Positions 41,401-44,659 of a DNA stretch of 64,000 bases are shown piece by piece. The first letter of the stretch is position 1. Each line of letters begins with the position of its first letter. The stretch is taken from positions 102,861,497-102,925,496 of the forward strand of contig OY757020.1 in NCBI GenBank assembly GCA_963580285.1, given 5' to 3'. The DNA is from Lucinisca nassula (lineage: Eukaryota; Mollusca; Bivalvia; Lucinida; Lucinidae). The position numbers and the translations under genes are program-made. Under the pieces are notes generated by a model, which was not told where the DNA came from, did no database searches, and worked only from the letters and a program-made list of their open reading frames with translations.

Positions 41401-42480
41401 GATTAAGATTTAATTTTTTTTTTGCAAAACCAAGGAAAAATGCAATAAATTACTAAAATGGTGACTTTCGAATAAAAATCTTTTGCTTTCATATTCTTAC
41501 ATTTACATGGACTACCATCTGATGAAAAATCTGTTTGGGTAAATATTTGCAAATATGATTTTTTCAGTACCTCAGATGTAGTGAAATAACTGTATTGAGG
41601 AACCTTAAGAGAGGTAATTGTTGCAAACGCCACCTAGCTGACAAGGGAAGCAACTGTTTTGAACTTTAGTTGGAACAAGTAGTGGCTTTTAGCAGTATAT
41701 CTTATAATTTAAGCCTCAACTCAACTTCATTTGATTTGGTAGATTTGATGCTTAAATCAGGAAGTGAATTACATGAAAATGTTTTAGAATCAAACCCTAA
41801 AGAGACAAGAGGCTCACCATTATATATGTCACAGATGTCAGCACCAAAGTAAAGGAGGTTATTGCAAATTCTAAAGGAGGTTACCGGTATTGCAAATTCA
41901 ATAACCCAAATTACACATGTTCAATGACATTGTTCTGTTATTGCTACTTGTACGAGCCACATCTTGAGACAATCTGTATTTGCAAGCTGCGAACAACAAG
42001 GTGCAGATCAGCTTGCACATTCATTTCTCTGTATGTATAATGTGGGGTTTAAGAGGAATGGGATCACCTTCAGGGGAGGTAACTCCTGCAAAAGTATTTT
42101 TGTCCACCATGTCAATAGGGGTAAACTCTTAAAGGGAAGAATTTGCTCCTGAGGAGCAAATTCTTTCCTTTAAGAGTAGACCCCTTTTTAAATGGGACAG
42201 GTCTTATAGAAAACCAAAACAGAAAGTCCTGAAAGTTGTCTCCCTTTGAAAATGGCGGAAAAAAATCTGCCAGGTGTTCCCACTCCCCTTAATACTGTGT
42301 GACATTGTATTGTGGTTCTTACTGCATAGGAAATGGAAGGAGGGAGGATTCATCATATTTGACGACTCATTCGAGCATGAAGTATGGCATGATGGGACAG
42401 AAACCAGACTGGTTCTCATCGTAGATTTCTGGCACCCTGAATTGACAGCTGAACAGAAGAGATCTCTATCTCCTATCTAA
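13979..42480 (+). CDS. ASPH: Aspartyl/asparaginyl beta-hydroxylase gene, 3' part (eight exons)
   Basis: Eight exons (13979-14464, 17610-17847, 20479-20615, 26983-27177, 31030-31167, 34285-34420, 37899-38121, 42330-42480) join in phase with AG/GT borders to about 567 codons and a stop. The product is an ER-membrane 2-oxoglutarate/Fe(II) oxygenase that hydroxylates Asp/Asn in EGF-like domains. From memory the human protein is about 758 residues, so roughly the first 190 (cytosolic tail, membrane anchor, early acidic part) are missing here; no such exon was recognised in 1-13978. Order in the translated part: low-complexity Lys/Glu-rich linker, TPR-like helical repeats, a Cys-x6-Cys pair, then the catalytic double-stranded beta-helix. 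Both iron-binding histidines and the 2-oxoglutarate arginine are present. Only this gene is well supported in the window. Splice calls were made by eye; RNA-seq would settle them. Confidence 0.95.
14483..15185. mobile_element. TA-flanked CAGT MITE (family B) interrupted by a SINE
   Basis: Starts CAGTGGAACTTCAATGGCTC and ends GAAGTTCTACTG with TA on each side. The central palindrome is at about 14985-15050. A SINE-C copy (14621-14940, minus) splits it. The MITE begins 18 bases after the ASPH exon A donor. Confidence 0.85.
14621..14940 (-). mobile_element. SINE-C copy inside a MITE
   Basis: Read on the minus strand: head CCCCCGCCCATTGGGG, middle TAAGCCTGCCCAGGCAAAG, tail GACCTTAAATCTCAAATCAAACAAACAAA. 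It was inserted after the host MITE. Confidence 0.8.
15272..15516. mobile_element. TTAA MITE, family P
   Basis: TTAACCCTTAAGATGCCGAG at the left and a degenerate GGTTGA at the right. The inside has the shared hairpin cassette ATCAGACTGCTCCTTCAGGAGCAGTCTGAT and the GTCTGCTTATGTCGTCTGCTG arms. The TTAA target and CCC.. ends are piggyBac-like. No transposase. Confidence 0.75.
15808..16114 (+). mobile_element. SINE-C copy
   Basis: Head GCCCCCGCCCATTGGGGCTT, middle GATCTAAGCCTGCCCAGGCA, tail GACGTTAAACCTCAAATCAA with CAAACAAA. Flanked by TGGCCTTA at 15800-15807 and 16115-16122, a probable 8-base target duplication. Confidence 0.8.
16133..16354 (-). mobile_element. tRNA-headed SINE-D, tail-truncated
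   Basis: On the minus strand the head GCCGGCCTCGATAGCTCAGT with a B-box-like GGTTCGACACC is followed by GAATGTTCTT-type body and CACTGCACTGGTTAA. The homologous copies at 18778 and 36724 are complete. A tRNA call is rejected because the acceptor stem and 3' half continue into SINE body. Confidence 0.75.
16420..16935. mobile_element. Two adjacent family N MITEs carrying the shared hairpin cassette
   Basis: TAATTCTCCTAAAATTTTAA, AAATTTGTTTCATGATCCAG, AGGAGTCCAAAAG, AACAGTGTAGACCCTGATCA and GGCCTATCTGTCCCAATACT define the family. Within 16499-16682 an internal stretch of ~110 bases is duplicated. The other copies (29695, 35633, 42645, 46085, 53240) end in imperfect CCGTAA..ATCC inverted repeats. 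Confidence 0.7.
16936..17330. mobile_element. Family J palindromic MITE, rearranged copy
   Basis: GTAACCGAAGTGACAGCAGC and AGAAATGGAAGGTATGCAAG face their inverted forms at 17088-17140, so a stem of about 80 bases closes on GGGTGTGAGGGGTGGATAG. GGTTGTAATCAACCAGTGCA follows, as in the copies at 27225 and 49195. Confidence 0.7.
17610..17847 (+). CDS. ASPH: ASPH exon B: first TPR-like repeats
   Basis: 79 codons plus one base, phase 0 to 1, between TATTTCTAG and GTATGA. It encodes DRVEEAMRRYDEIL, then LPNSPRALWGRGMVYDRQAD, and ends ADRQQFRG. This follows the ASPH pattern of a helical repeat with an N-S-P-R-A turn and the conserved DRQQF motif near the end. The TPR domain packs against the oxygenase domain and helps hold the EGF-like substrate. 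The G of GGT at the end is split by the intron. Confidence 0.95.
17868..18240 (+). mobile_element. Family I element with central palindrome, copy 1
   Basis: AGAGGATCTTACATGAGTGC starts a ~120-base stem (ATGAGTGCTCATGTATTATT with its inverse near 17990) closing on AAATGCGAGGC. Then come CATATGACATTTAAAAAGCA, ATCCACTAGTGGATTATCGA and GACGCGACGTCATATGATAA. An inverted copy is at 58425-58785. No coding sequence. Confidence 0.75.
18280..18573 (+). mobile_element. SINE-C copy inside family G MITE
   Basis: CGCCCACCCATCGGGGCTTG head, GATCTAAGCCTGCCCAGGCA middle, and GGGGACGTTAAAGCTCAAGT tail ending AAACAAACAAA. No clear target duplication. Confidence 0.75.
18778..19075 (+). mobile_element. tRNA-headed SINE-D with perfect 15-base target duplication
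   Basis: Head CCAGCCTTGGTAGCTCAGTC (A box) and GGTTCGATACC (B box), CGGCAACATTCTTGGAGATT, and tail CTAGGTCATTAAACTCACAA. TATAAAGAGGTTGTG stands at 18763-18777 and again at 19076-19090, the clearest proof of LINE-type insertion in the window. Confidence 0.9.
19196..19225 (+). repeat. Orphan tRNA-like SINE head
   Basis: CGGCCCCGATAGCTCAGTTG resembles the SINE-D head (A box) but is followed by unrelated sequence. The stretch 19226-19480 shows nothing recognisable. Confidence 0.45.
19482..19620. repeat. Long imperfect palindrome
   Basis: GGGGATAACTGTATTGAAAA at the left mirrors TTTTGAATACTGTTATCCCC at the right, with TTGTCATTTGGG/CCCAAATGACAA inside. The loop of ~60 bases is GC-richer. Probably a MITE with GGGGATAACAGT ends. 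Confidence 0.7.
19690..19925. mobile_element. Family F palindromic MITE
   Basis: GCTCCAAAATATAGATTGTG..CCCACAATCTATATTTTGAG with AAATATCACAATTTTTCATC and TACAATGCATTTGTATAGGC outside. One arm is shortened. Confidence 0.7.
19973..20216. mobile_element. TTAA MITE, family P
   Basis: ATGCCAATCACGGCAATTGT at the left and GCATCTTAAGGGTTAA at the right. Central cassette ACTGCTCCTCTAGGAGCAGT within AACAGTGTGAACCC/GGGTCCACACTGTTTGC. Confidence 0.75.
20479..20615 (+). CDS. ASPH: ASPH exon C: TPR-like repeat
   Basis: The acceptor is TGTTGCAG and the donor GTATAG. The exon is 137 bases and goes from phase 1 to phase 0. It encodes WVAKAILTWKYMVTKFPDDL, followed by a helix containing GVSYLMIGQNERARDVFQQ. 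This is a canonical helix-turn-helix unit that matches the human segment with LGVGYLLIGDNDNAKKVYEE. It reads in frame into the RPNDGFAQVHLGF segment of the next exon. Confidence 0.95.
20650..21185. repeat. Broken hairpin-element heads and a hairpin cassette
   Basis: ATTATACCCCACAAACGAAG with GGGGGTATA at 20655-20690 is a head cut off by a SINE-C tail fragment (20693-20740). A second head, AGCTCACCTGTCAC-AT-AGTGACAAGGTGAGCT (20814-20846), is followed by truncated satellite-type sequence to 21060. A lone cassette (GTAGACCCAGATGAGATGCCGC...GCGGCG) is at 21118-21178. Confidence 0.65.
21310..21918 (-). pseudogene. LINE C-terminal region
   Basis: 202 codons: thumb-like and C-terminal sequence with LLYSSCVRSAMLHASETWPL, LERLGIEDLDLILKERRLCW, GHVERS, and GPGRPKMTWKQL near the end. 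It is separated from the zinc-finger segment by a frameshift near 21928. The stop is followed within ~15 bases by the trinucleotide tail. Confidence 0.88.
21924..22250 (-). pseudogene. LINE PHD-like zinc finger segment
   Basis: After GLRVNAGKTKIM the pattern is C-x2-C-x10-C-x2-C-x4-H-x2-C-x13-C-x2-C, in the context CAVCRTG...CNGCKLWMHKKCSG...CTRCQG. This is the C4HC3 spacing of a PHD-type finger. It sits between the reverse transcriptase palm and the C-terminal region, so it belongs to the element, not to a host gene. Confidence 0.85.
22269..23083 (-). pseudogene. LINE reverse transcriptase remnant
   Basis: Pieces in order: MKTGKAPGPSGI, then after a small deletion near 22895 the segment with WEQSFIVCLYKGKGD, FVPGRGTTDAIF and AFDRVPRKVIRWAL. 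A frameshift near 22430 leads to VGVHQGSVLSPLLF and LYADDLVIIAESL, ending in a stop at 22269. The YADD catalytic motif is intact, but the reading frame is broken at least three times. Confidence 0.9.
23084..23830 (-). pseudogene. LINE ORF: endonuclease end and linker
   Basis: 248 open codons with KRDSHLITYKSGSAATQIDF (the end of an exonuclease-endonuclease-phosphatase fold) and a basic linker with WWWNEHV and KAWK. It ends at a TAG at 23084-23086 where Trp would be expected, because the same frame continues LEHYQRLLNIEF. Upstream (to 23965) the endonuclease continues in another frame. Confidence 0.85.
24038..24285. repeat. Left part of a palindromic element later split by a MITE
   Basis: CAGTTATTTCATGGCAG (24189-24205) and GCTGTGGACAACCTGATG pair with CATCAGGTCGTCCACAGC and CTGCCATGAAATAACTG (24623-24688). 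Sequence before 24189 is a degraded family G piece (ATGTTATAATGAACAGTGTT). Confidence 0.7.
24287..24617. mobile_element. TA-flanked CAGT-type MITE (family B) in a palindrome loop
   Basis: CAATGAAACTTCGATGGCTC (first T of CAGT changed) to GAAGTTCGACTG, TA on each side, palindrome around 24430-24480 with part of one arm deleted. Confidence 0.8.
24618..25500. other. Right half of palindrome, one hairpin cassette, otherwise unassigned
   Basis: 24623-24688 is the inverted partner of 24189-24256. A cassette (AACAGTGAAGGCCCAGATCA with its inverse) is at 25028-25094. The two long open frames here (to 24975 and 25404) have no family resemblance. 25100-25500 shows nothing I can name. Confidence 0.5.
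25499..26025. mobile_element. Family B MITE flanked by ~85-base direct repeats
   Basis: TTCAGTGATAAACAGTGTAG through to TGTTTGCATAGGAACA occurs at 25503-25586 and at 25942-26024. Between them is an intact TA/CAGTAGAACTTCG...GAAGTTCGACTG/TA MITE (25592-25937) whose centre at 25732-25801 is a perfect palindrome. Confidence 0.8.
26040..26285. mobile_element. Family E MITE
   Basis: Ends GGGGCAGGTTGTTCAAAAC and GCTTTGAACAACAGGGCCC. Central hairpin AGTAGCTTTTGCATTTGCAAAAGCTACT with AAAAATTT/ATTTTTGCTGAAAAA arms. Many copies lie to the right. Confidence 0.8.
26311..26523. mobile_element. TTAA MITE, family Q
   Basis: TTAACCCTTCTCTTGATGAA and CAGCAAGATAAGGGTTAA, TTAA at both edges. Inside: GATGGCTTCTTCAGAAGCCATC in the AACAGTGTAGATCC cassette, and AATTACTAGATGTAATTTAT. 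Reverse orientation relative to 50053, 52802 and 57033. Confidence 0.85.
26524..26940 (+). mobile_element. SINE-M type repeat with AATCAATCAA tail
   Basis: GCATGGTGTGATATAGGAGG at the left and TGTTGTAAAACCCCAAACAG plus TCAATCAATCAA at the right, a tail form common in mollusc SINEs (from memory). Pieces recur at 36065-36200, 51890-52065 and 58786-58945. It ends about 40 bases upstream of ASPH exon D. Confidence 0.6.
26983..27177 (+). CDS. ASPH: ASPH exon D: TPR-like repeats, RPNDGFAQVHLGF segment
   Basis: Exactly 65 codons, phase 0 to 0, after the acceptor CTTTTTTTTCAG and before GTATCA. The motifs RPNDGFAQVHLGFIYK and PGTDNGKFYFHLGDGYQRL are close to the vertebrate protein and are among the most diagnostic parts of the gene. 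The exon lies between a SINE-like repeat ending near 26940 and a pair of large palindromic MITEs starting near 27225. Confidence 0.97.
27225..28095. mobile_element. Two family J MITEs in opposite orientation
   Basis: GGGTGTGAGGGGTGGATGGA and ATCCGTCCCGAGGGAC pair with their inverses around 27360. GTCACTTCGGTTACCGACGT and GGTTGTAATCAACCAGTGCA follow. From 27690 the same parts appear inverted (CAACCGAAGTGACTGCAG, then the CCCTCGGGATCACTGTCCGG palindrome to 28095). Together they make an ~870-base inverted repeat. Confidence 0.75.
28096..28840. other. Unassigned intron sequence
   Basis: A tandem-like tract with CGCTTAGAAAGTGTTACTTT and CACATAGAAAATGTTACAAA (28215-28280). The 111-codon open frame at 28227-28562 has no splice context or family resemblance. 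Otherwise nothing seen. Confidence 0.4.
28845..29110. mobile_element. Family F palindromic MITE
   Basis: GCTCAAAACATAGATTGTGG..CCCACAATATATGTTTTTGAGC stem with GTTAGAACTGC/TCAGTTCTAAC and the AGTGGGGTTTAAGGGGGTCA edge. Confidence 0.7.
29188..29428. mobile_element. TTAA MITE, family K
   Basis: TTAAGCAGAATGGATACAC at the left and GTGTATCCATTCCCCTTAA at the right. Centre AAGAATTTGCTCCTTAGGAGCAAATTCTTT between TCTGCTCTTATAGG and AAGAGTTGACCCC. Confidence 0.85.
29429..29690. other. Unassigned intron sequence
   Basis: AACTCTTTCGGGGCCCTAGT starts a stretch with no repeat or coding signal that I recognise. Confidence 0.4.
29695..29995. mobile_element. Family N MITE with duplicated cassette arm
   Basis: CGTACCATGCTGATCCGAAG to GGGATTTTTATGGCAAA. 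The arm CAGACCCAGATCAGACTG is present twice at 29750-29805 before the opposite arm. Confidence 0.75.
30004..30328 (-). mobile_element. SINE-C with 12-base target duplication and G-rich expansion
   Basis: TTTGAAGAGCTT stands at 29992-30003 and 30329-30340. The SINE head (GGGGGCGGG region) has expanded into a run of about 18 G and GGA repeats at 30286-30325. Confidence 0.88.
30412..30636. mobile_element. Family B MITE, internally deleted
   Basis: TA/CAGTACAACC at the left and GAAGTTCTACTG/TA at the right. One palindrome arm and part of the left half are missing. Confidence 0.7.
30650..31019. mobile_element. Family G MITE and a family B right-end remnant before exon E
   Basis: ACCCCAACCTCTTTATTACA, CAAAAATGTATAGATTATAT and its inverse form family G (30665-30905). 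30935-31018 (GGCTCAAACTACCCTTG...TTGAAGTTTGATTG/TA) is a family B remnant whose end is ~10 bases before the exon E acceptor. Confidence 0.75.
31030..31167 (+). CDS. ASPH: ASPH exon E: RSLYNVDTL segment
   Basis: 46 codons, phase 0 to 0, acceptor ATATATTTCAG, donor GTTGGT. It contains KLGAERGLFLNEHQRSLYNV followed by RPWW, matching human ELGHKRG...WQRSLYNVNGLKAQPWW. The end of exon D (NETEK) joins directly to AIKVFKLGAERG, so no exon is missing between them. The right end of a degenerate CAGT-type MITE lies about 10 bases upstream of the acceptor AG, so the branch-point region is transposon-derived. Confidence 0.97.
31256..32018 (+). mobile_element. Composite TATACCGCAAT element with hairpin (family H), copy 2
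   Basis: The palindrome AATCGGTGAGCC..GGTGAACCGATT (31256-31403) is followed by TTTATACCGCAATTCAAAAC, ending CCTGATTGCGGTATAAA. It is the inverted counterpart of 9818-10570. Both halves keep the same order and spacing. Confidence 0.78.
32330..32719 (+). pseudogene. C-terminal remnant of a second, jockey/CR1-like LINE
   Basis: In shifting frames: IWDP, EIEKHHNRAARFIT, then MTGILEKLRLESLKKKRR, ASNSTDDLIPQL, and FQTPAARTDIYKGSFF followed by LTITDFDAHP. This order (WDP..QNRAARF..LGW..L..RR..PAARTD..SFFP) is the usual C-terminus of a mollusc/cnidarian non-LTR polymerase. At least three frameshifts or stops (e.g. TAG near 32432). Unlike the LINE at 21282, it is on the + strand. Confidence 0.75.
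32720..33019 (-). mobile_element. SINE-C with perfect 14-base target duplication
   Basis: TCAGCTGAAGGTGC is at 32706-32719 and 33020-33033. The SINE (tail first) runs from TTTGGTTGGTTGATTTGAGG to CTAATGGGCGGGGGCCA. It landed in the LINE remnant. Confidence 0.9.
33140..34100. repeat. Family E and F MITEs, decayed SINE-C, hairpin-element core units
   Basis: 33155-33350: family E ends GGGGCCAGTTGTTCAAAAC and CTTTGAACAACTGG. 33410-33490: family F stem. 33520-33745: degraded SINE-C (minus). 33780-34100: about two and a half tandem units with CTGAAACTTCATATATAATT, GTCCACCAAATAATAATAG and GAGTTATGCCCCTTTG. Confidence 0.6.
34128..34273. mobile_element. Right half of a TTAA MITE (family P) abutting exon F
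   Basis: GAGCAGTCTGATCTGGGTCC, CAGTAGACAACATAAGCAGA and AGCATCTTAAGGGTTTA match the right half of family P. Its end is 11 bases from the ASPH acceptor dinucleotide. Confidence 0.75.
34285..34420 (+). CDS. ASPH: ASPH exon F: NWKIIRDEGL segment
   Basis: 45 codons plus one base, phase 0 to 1. It encodes LLEKNWKIIRDEGL, then FLPEDENLSDTGDWKQFTLY, matching human LERNWKLIRDEGL and LFLPEDENLREKGDWSQFTL. The exon ends TCTAGAG before GTAAGAT. The acceptor AG is about 11 bases after the right end of a TTAA MITE. The donor is the first member of a long minisatellite built from the same junction sequence (see 34408-35280). Confidence 0.96.
34408..35280 (+). repeat. Minisatellite of 5' splice sites
   Basis: A ~31-base unit, roughly TACTCCAGAGGTAAGATAAC plus AGTAGACACTG, starting at the exon F/intron junction itself. 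AGAG/GTAAG-type cores lie near 34418 (the real donor), 34448, 34501, 34589, 34628, 34658, 34689, 35146, 35177 and 35237. Weaker forms are near 34471, 34523, 34721, 34752, 35205 and 35267. A MITE interrupts it at 34805-35083. Most copies keep a strong donor consensus. Confidence 0.88.
34805..35083. mobile_element. MITE with AGTCATTTGTAA ends in the minisatellite
   Basis: AGTCATTTGTAA (34805) and TTACAAATGACT (35072-35083) are perfect inverted ends. The inside is GC-rich with C and G runs near 34820-34850 and CCCCGCTATTCCCCG. Unlike any other family here; single copy in the window. Confidence 0.75.
35278..35545 (+). mobile_element. Decayed SINE-C in the minisatellite
   Basis: GCCCCTGCCCATCTTTGCTT to AATGTCGAAAAACAAACAAA. 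ACTCCGGAGGTAA before and ACTCTGGAGGTAA after may be a target duplication or simply two minisatellite units. Confidence 0.7.
35580..36290. repeat. Family N MITE and a family E MITE holding a SINE-M piece
   Basis: 35633-35850: TACCGTAATGATCCTAAGTA to GGGATTTTTACGG, an imperfect inverted pair. 35985-36290: family E edges with the GCATGGCACAATGTAGGAGT segment (36070-36215) inserted. Confidence 0.65.
36291..36709. other. Unassigned sequence and a reversed SINE-D head
   Basis: Nothing recognised at 36291-36560. ACCTGTGACTTCCTGATCCC to GAGCTATCGGGGCCGG (36608-36664) is a SINE-D head in reverse. Confidence 0.5.
36724..37033 (+). mobile_element. tRNA-headed SINE-D with 14-base target duplication
   Basis: GCCGGCCTCGGTGGCTCAGT (A box), GCGGGTTCAACTCCC (B box) and GTCGGCAACATTC head. 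The tail is GGGCCGTTAAACTCCAATAC with (AAAC)n. ACCAAATCCTATAA at 36710-36723 and 37034-37047. Confidence 0.92.
37310..37875. mobile_element. Family E MITE split by a SINE-C
   Basis: GGGTCCAGTTGTTCTATGCT at the left and AGTTTTGAACAACTGACCC at the right, with the GCAGCTTTTGCATTTGCAAAAGCTGC centre. SINE-C (37473-37784, +) is flanked by CAAAAATATT at 37463-37472 and 37785-37794. Confidence 0.85.
37899..38121 (+). CDS. ASPH: ASPH exon G: oxygenase domain with first iron-binding histidine
   Basis: Phase 1 to 2, 223 bases, acceptor TTCATTATAG and donor GTAGGT. The split GGT codon is followed by RKHEDNC and TC with six residues between the cysteines, as in the disulphide pair of the human enzyme. 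Then come CKRGQVKYSVMHPGVHVWPH and CGPTNCRIRAHLGLVIPEGP. The histidine of VWPH (38033-38035) corresponds to the human Fe(II) ligand His679. The glycine two residues on, in place of the usual acidic ligand, is typical of ASPH. The arginine and histidine in CRIRAH correspond to human residues that contact 2-oxoglutarate. Numbering is from memory of the human enzyme. Confidence 0.97.
38230..38345 (+). mobile_element. Possible tRNA-derived SINE fragment
   Basis: GAGCCTCCATGGCCTAATGG, GGCTGACTCTTAATCATTAG and GGTTAGAGCC have the layout of a tRNA-like head with A and B boxes. No partner copy in the window. Confidence 0.45.
38535..38827 (+). mobile_element. Hairpin-headed element HH2 (minimal form)
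   Basis: Head ATTATACCCCCGCAAAC-GAAGTTTGAAGGGGGTATA, then TCGTCTGTCGTCGGTCCG, a single core unit with ACAAACCTGACCTTGACC, GCGGGGGTATAA (38789-38800), hairpin CGCC-CGTTA-GGCG (38805-38817) and CTAG at 38824-38827. This 293-base form shows the minimal architecture. Confidence 0.82.
40171..41215 (+). mobile_element. Hairpin-headed element HH3
   Basis: Head ATTATAGCCCCGCTTGAAAAGTGGGGCTATA, a TTCCGTAATTCTGTAA simple repeat in place of GTCC, and ~5 core units with TTTTCTCAGGAACTAA, AGCTAGAAAGCTCAAACTTT and GGAGTTATCTCCCCTGATAG. The end has AGCGGGGCTATAG, hairpin GTCAG-ATCCT-CTGAC (41193-41207) and CTAG at 41212-41215. Confidence 0.85.
41650..42048. other. Unassigned intron sequence
   Basis: An ~18-base direct repeat (AAAGGAGGTTATTGCAAATT / CCGGTATTGCAAATTC) at 41850-41900. 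No other feature seen. Confidence 0.4.
42049..42292. mobile_element. TTAA MITE, family K, just before the last ASPH exon
   Basis: TTAAGAGGAATGGGATCACC and GTGTTCCCACTCCCCTTAA; centre GAATTTGCTCCTGAGGAGCAAATTC. It ends 38 bases before exon 42330. Confidence 0.85.
42330..42480 (+). CDS. ASPH: ASPH last exon: second iron-binding histidine, C-terminus
   Basis: The acceptor is ACTGCATAG. The first G completes AG/G (Arg), followed by 49 codons and a TAA stop. The sequence has FIIFDDSFEHEVWHDG and RLVLIVDFWHPELTAEQ, ending RSLSPI, against RSLPAI in human. The histidine in SFEHEVW (42376-42378) is the second Fe(II) ligand. The arginine at 42406-42408 (ETRLV) is the salt-bridge residue for 2-oxoglutarate. 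The catalytic site is therefore complete and the protein should be active. A TTAA MITE ends only 38 bases upstream of this exon. Confidence 0.97.
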
Positions 42481-42640
42481 CTTACTGCTGGGAACCAAAC
42501 TTCTGTATAAACAGCGCTCAAGATACAGTGTATAAGATTAGAAATACATGACATCATGTCATCAGGCCAAGTTATAGAATTTAAAATACACCGCAGCTTC
42601 TCTGTATAACATTGTTGAGGTCCATGTTACTGTAAAAATC
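42481..42640 (+). other. Probable start of the ASPH 3' UTR
   Basis: Single-copy-looking sequence directly after the stop codon. I see no AATAAA in the first ~700 bases. The first one (about 43267) lies inside a MITE. The real cleavage site cannot be placed from sequence alone. Confidence 0.4.
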
Positions 42641-42644
42641 CTAA

Positions 42645-42840
42645 AAATTTGGACACTGTGAGGACTTGTTGTAATTTTCTAAAATTTTAACAAATTTGTT
42701 TTATGATCCAGCAAGGAGGCAAAAGGGTGCAGACGGAATGGCAAACAGTGAAGACCCTGATCAGACTGCTCCTTCAGGAGCAGTCTGATCTGGGTCTGCA
42801 TTGTTGCACAGTGAATTTGTCTGGCCTGGGCACATTTTTA
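42645..42840. mobile_element. Family N MITE, partial
   Basis: ATTTGGACACTGTGAGGACT, TTTATGATCCAGCAAGGAGG, and the cassette GATCAGACTGCTCCTTCAGGAGCAGTCTGATC. The right end is lost. Confidence 0.7.
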
Positions 42841-42949
42841 ATCAGTTGACAAACTAGATTTATCTAGTGCACATTGTTTTAGTGCCTTAAATAGCCGTTT
42901 GTATATGAGGTTTGTCAGGTCATTACTGATCTACACTGCAGAACTGGGC

Positions 42950-43690
42950 CAGTAGTTCAAAGCATCGTTATCTTAACAAGCTCGTTACTGGTGAAATTGT
43001 TAACTCTTCTAGCAAGTACAGTATATAATATAATGTTATTTGTGTTCGGCCCGTCCATGCTTATAAACCCTATTGGTTCAATGGGCAGCAGGGCTTGAGA
43101 TGTCATTTCATCTCAATGTCGGGTAAAAGTCGAACAAAATTGGAAGCAATGTCTCCAAAATGACATTAAACCTAAAATCAAACAAACAAATGTTATTTCT
43201 GCTGAAAAAATAGAGCAGCTTGCTCACATTTTTTAAACAAAAATATTAGCATATTTGCCATATTAAATGAATAAAGTTTTAATGATCCTTAAACAAACAA
43301 GTGGTAAAGCTACATGTTCTTGCTTTGTAAACCATGGTTTGCGAGTTTGATTCGGGGCTTCTCCGTCTTTAAACCTAGGCCTCCATATGACCTTAGTTTG
43401 TTGCTGGGACATAAAACTCTTACCACACACACACTTAACCCATTGCATGCAGGAAACCCCTAAAGGGGTACCTTGGCAAACAGTGCAGGCCCAGATCAGA
43501 CATCGCAGAATGCGGCATCTGATCAGGGCCTGCACTATTTGCTAACAGAATTTTCCGTCAAAAAATAGAATAAAAACAACAAAATAGGCCTGACATGCCT
43601 TATATGACAAATGGACTTGTCCAACATATAGCAGTGGAAGAGTCCACTAGTATACAATGGGTTAAACTAACGACATCATTAGTTTTGAAC
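42950..43690. mobile_element. Family E MITE with nested SINE-C piece and TTAA MITE
   Basis: GGGCCAGTAGTTCAAAGCAT to TTAGTTTTGAACAACTGGCC. Inserted: a SINE-C tail half (43045-43190, +), a possible tRNA-like SINE (43290-43434), and a TTAA MITE (43435-43665; TTAACCCATTGCATGC to ATACAATGGGTTAA) with its own cassette GCAGGCCCAGATCAGACATC. Confidence 0.75.
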
Positions 43691-43699
43691 AACTGGCCC

Positions 43700-43895
43700 C
43701 TGGGTTCTGGCCTCAGATGTAAAAAAAACAAACTGTCAATGCAATATGGGCCGCAGTAAGTGACAATGCATATCTTGACATATGCACATAGCAAAGAATC
43801 AAATCAGCCTGCACATGTGCGGTCTGATCAGATTCTATGCTGTGCGCTGTATCAATGTTGTTGTCCTGACAGTTCTTCATGCAAACAGAAAAGAC
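43700..43895. other. Decayed palindromic MITE
   Basis: ATCAGCCTGCACATGTGCGG and TCTGATCAGATTCTATGCTG give a weak hairpin; similar arms occur near 1640-1700, 50500 and 51650. No gene. Confidence 0.4.
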
Positions 43896-44625
43896 TGCTT
43901 TGAGGGCCCAGTTGTTCAAAGCATCATTAGCTTAACGAGCTTGTTAGTGGTCAGGGGCCAGTTGTTCAAAACTAACGTCATTGGTTATTAAACCTATTGT
44001 TAAAGCTTTGATCATTTAATAGGACAAATATGCTAATATTTTTGCTGAAAAAAATGGGAGCAGCTTTTGCAAATGCAAAAGCTGCTCTCATTTTTTTCAG
44101 CAAAAATAACACTATATTAGATATTGAACTTGCTAGAACATTTAACAACTTGACCACTAATGAGCTTGTTAGTGGTCAGGGGCCAGTTGTTCAAAACTAA
44201 CGTCATTGGTTAACCTATTGTTAAAGCTTTGATCATTTAATATGACAAATATGCTAATATTTTTGCTGAAAAAAATGGGAGCAGCTTTTGCAAATGCAAA
44301 AGCTGCTCTCATTTTTTTCTGCAAAAATAACACTATATTAAACATTGAGCTTGCTAGAACATTTAACAGTTTGACAACTAATGAGCTTGTTAACCTAACG
44401 AGTCTTCGAACAACTGGCCCGAGATTGTCAACTTTTTTGACAAGTACAATATTGAGTATTCTGTTATTTTTGCTGAAAAAATGTGAGTAGCTTTTGCATT
44501 TGCAAAAGCTGCCCACATTTTTTTCAGCAAAAATGCATGTATTAGTATATTTACCATATTAGATGATCGAAGTTTTAACAATTTATTAGCTGATGACATT
44601 GATTATCAGGCGGGTTGATTGACAT
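43895..44625. mobile_element. Three family E MITEs in a row
   Basis: The hairpin GCAGCTTTTGCAAATGCAAAAGCTGC is at about 44053, 44281 and 44483. The first two units (43955-44180 and 44185-44410) are nearly identical, including the short piece AGCTTGTTAGTGGTCAGGGG that links them, so a tandem duplication is likely. Confidence 0.8.
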
Positions 44626-44659
44626 CACGTTAACAATCAGTGTAGAAAAGCCATTTTTA

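Larger units (their letters stand above)
38469..41608. mobile_element. 3.1 kb TTAA element with 14-base inverted ends
   Basis: TTAA-GGTTCCTCAATACA (38469-38486) and TGTATTGAGGAACC-TTAA (41591-41608) are perfect inverted ends with a TTAA duplication. Two hairpin-headed elements sit inside (38535-38827, 40171-41215). The remaining ~1.8 kb (38828-40170 and 41216-41590) has no recognisable transposase. Non-autonomous piggyBac-like is my inference. Confidence 0.7.

Noticed and set aside
43267..43272. AATAAA as the ASPH poly(A) signal
   Set aside because: It lies in a family E MITE ~790 bases after the stop, and the same hexamer context is not conserved as a signal; kept open only as a possibility.
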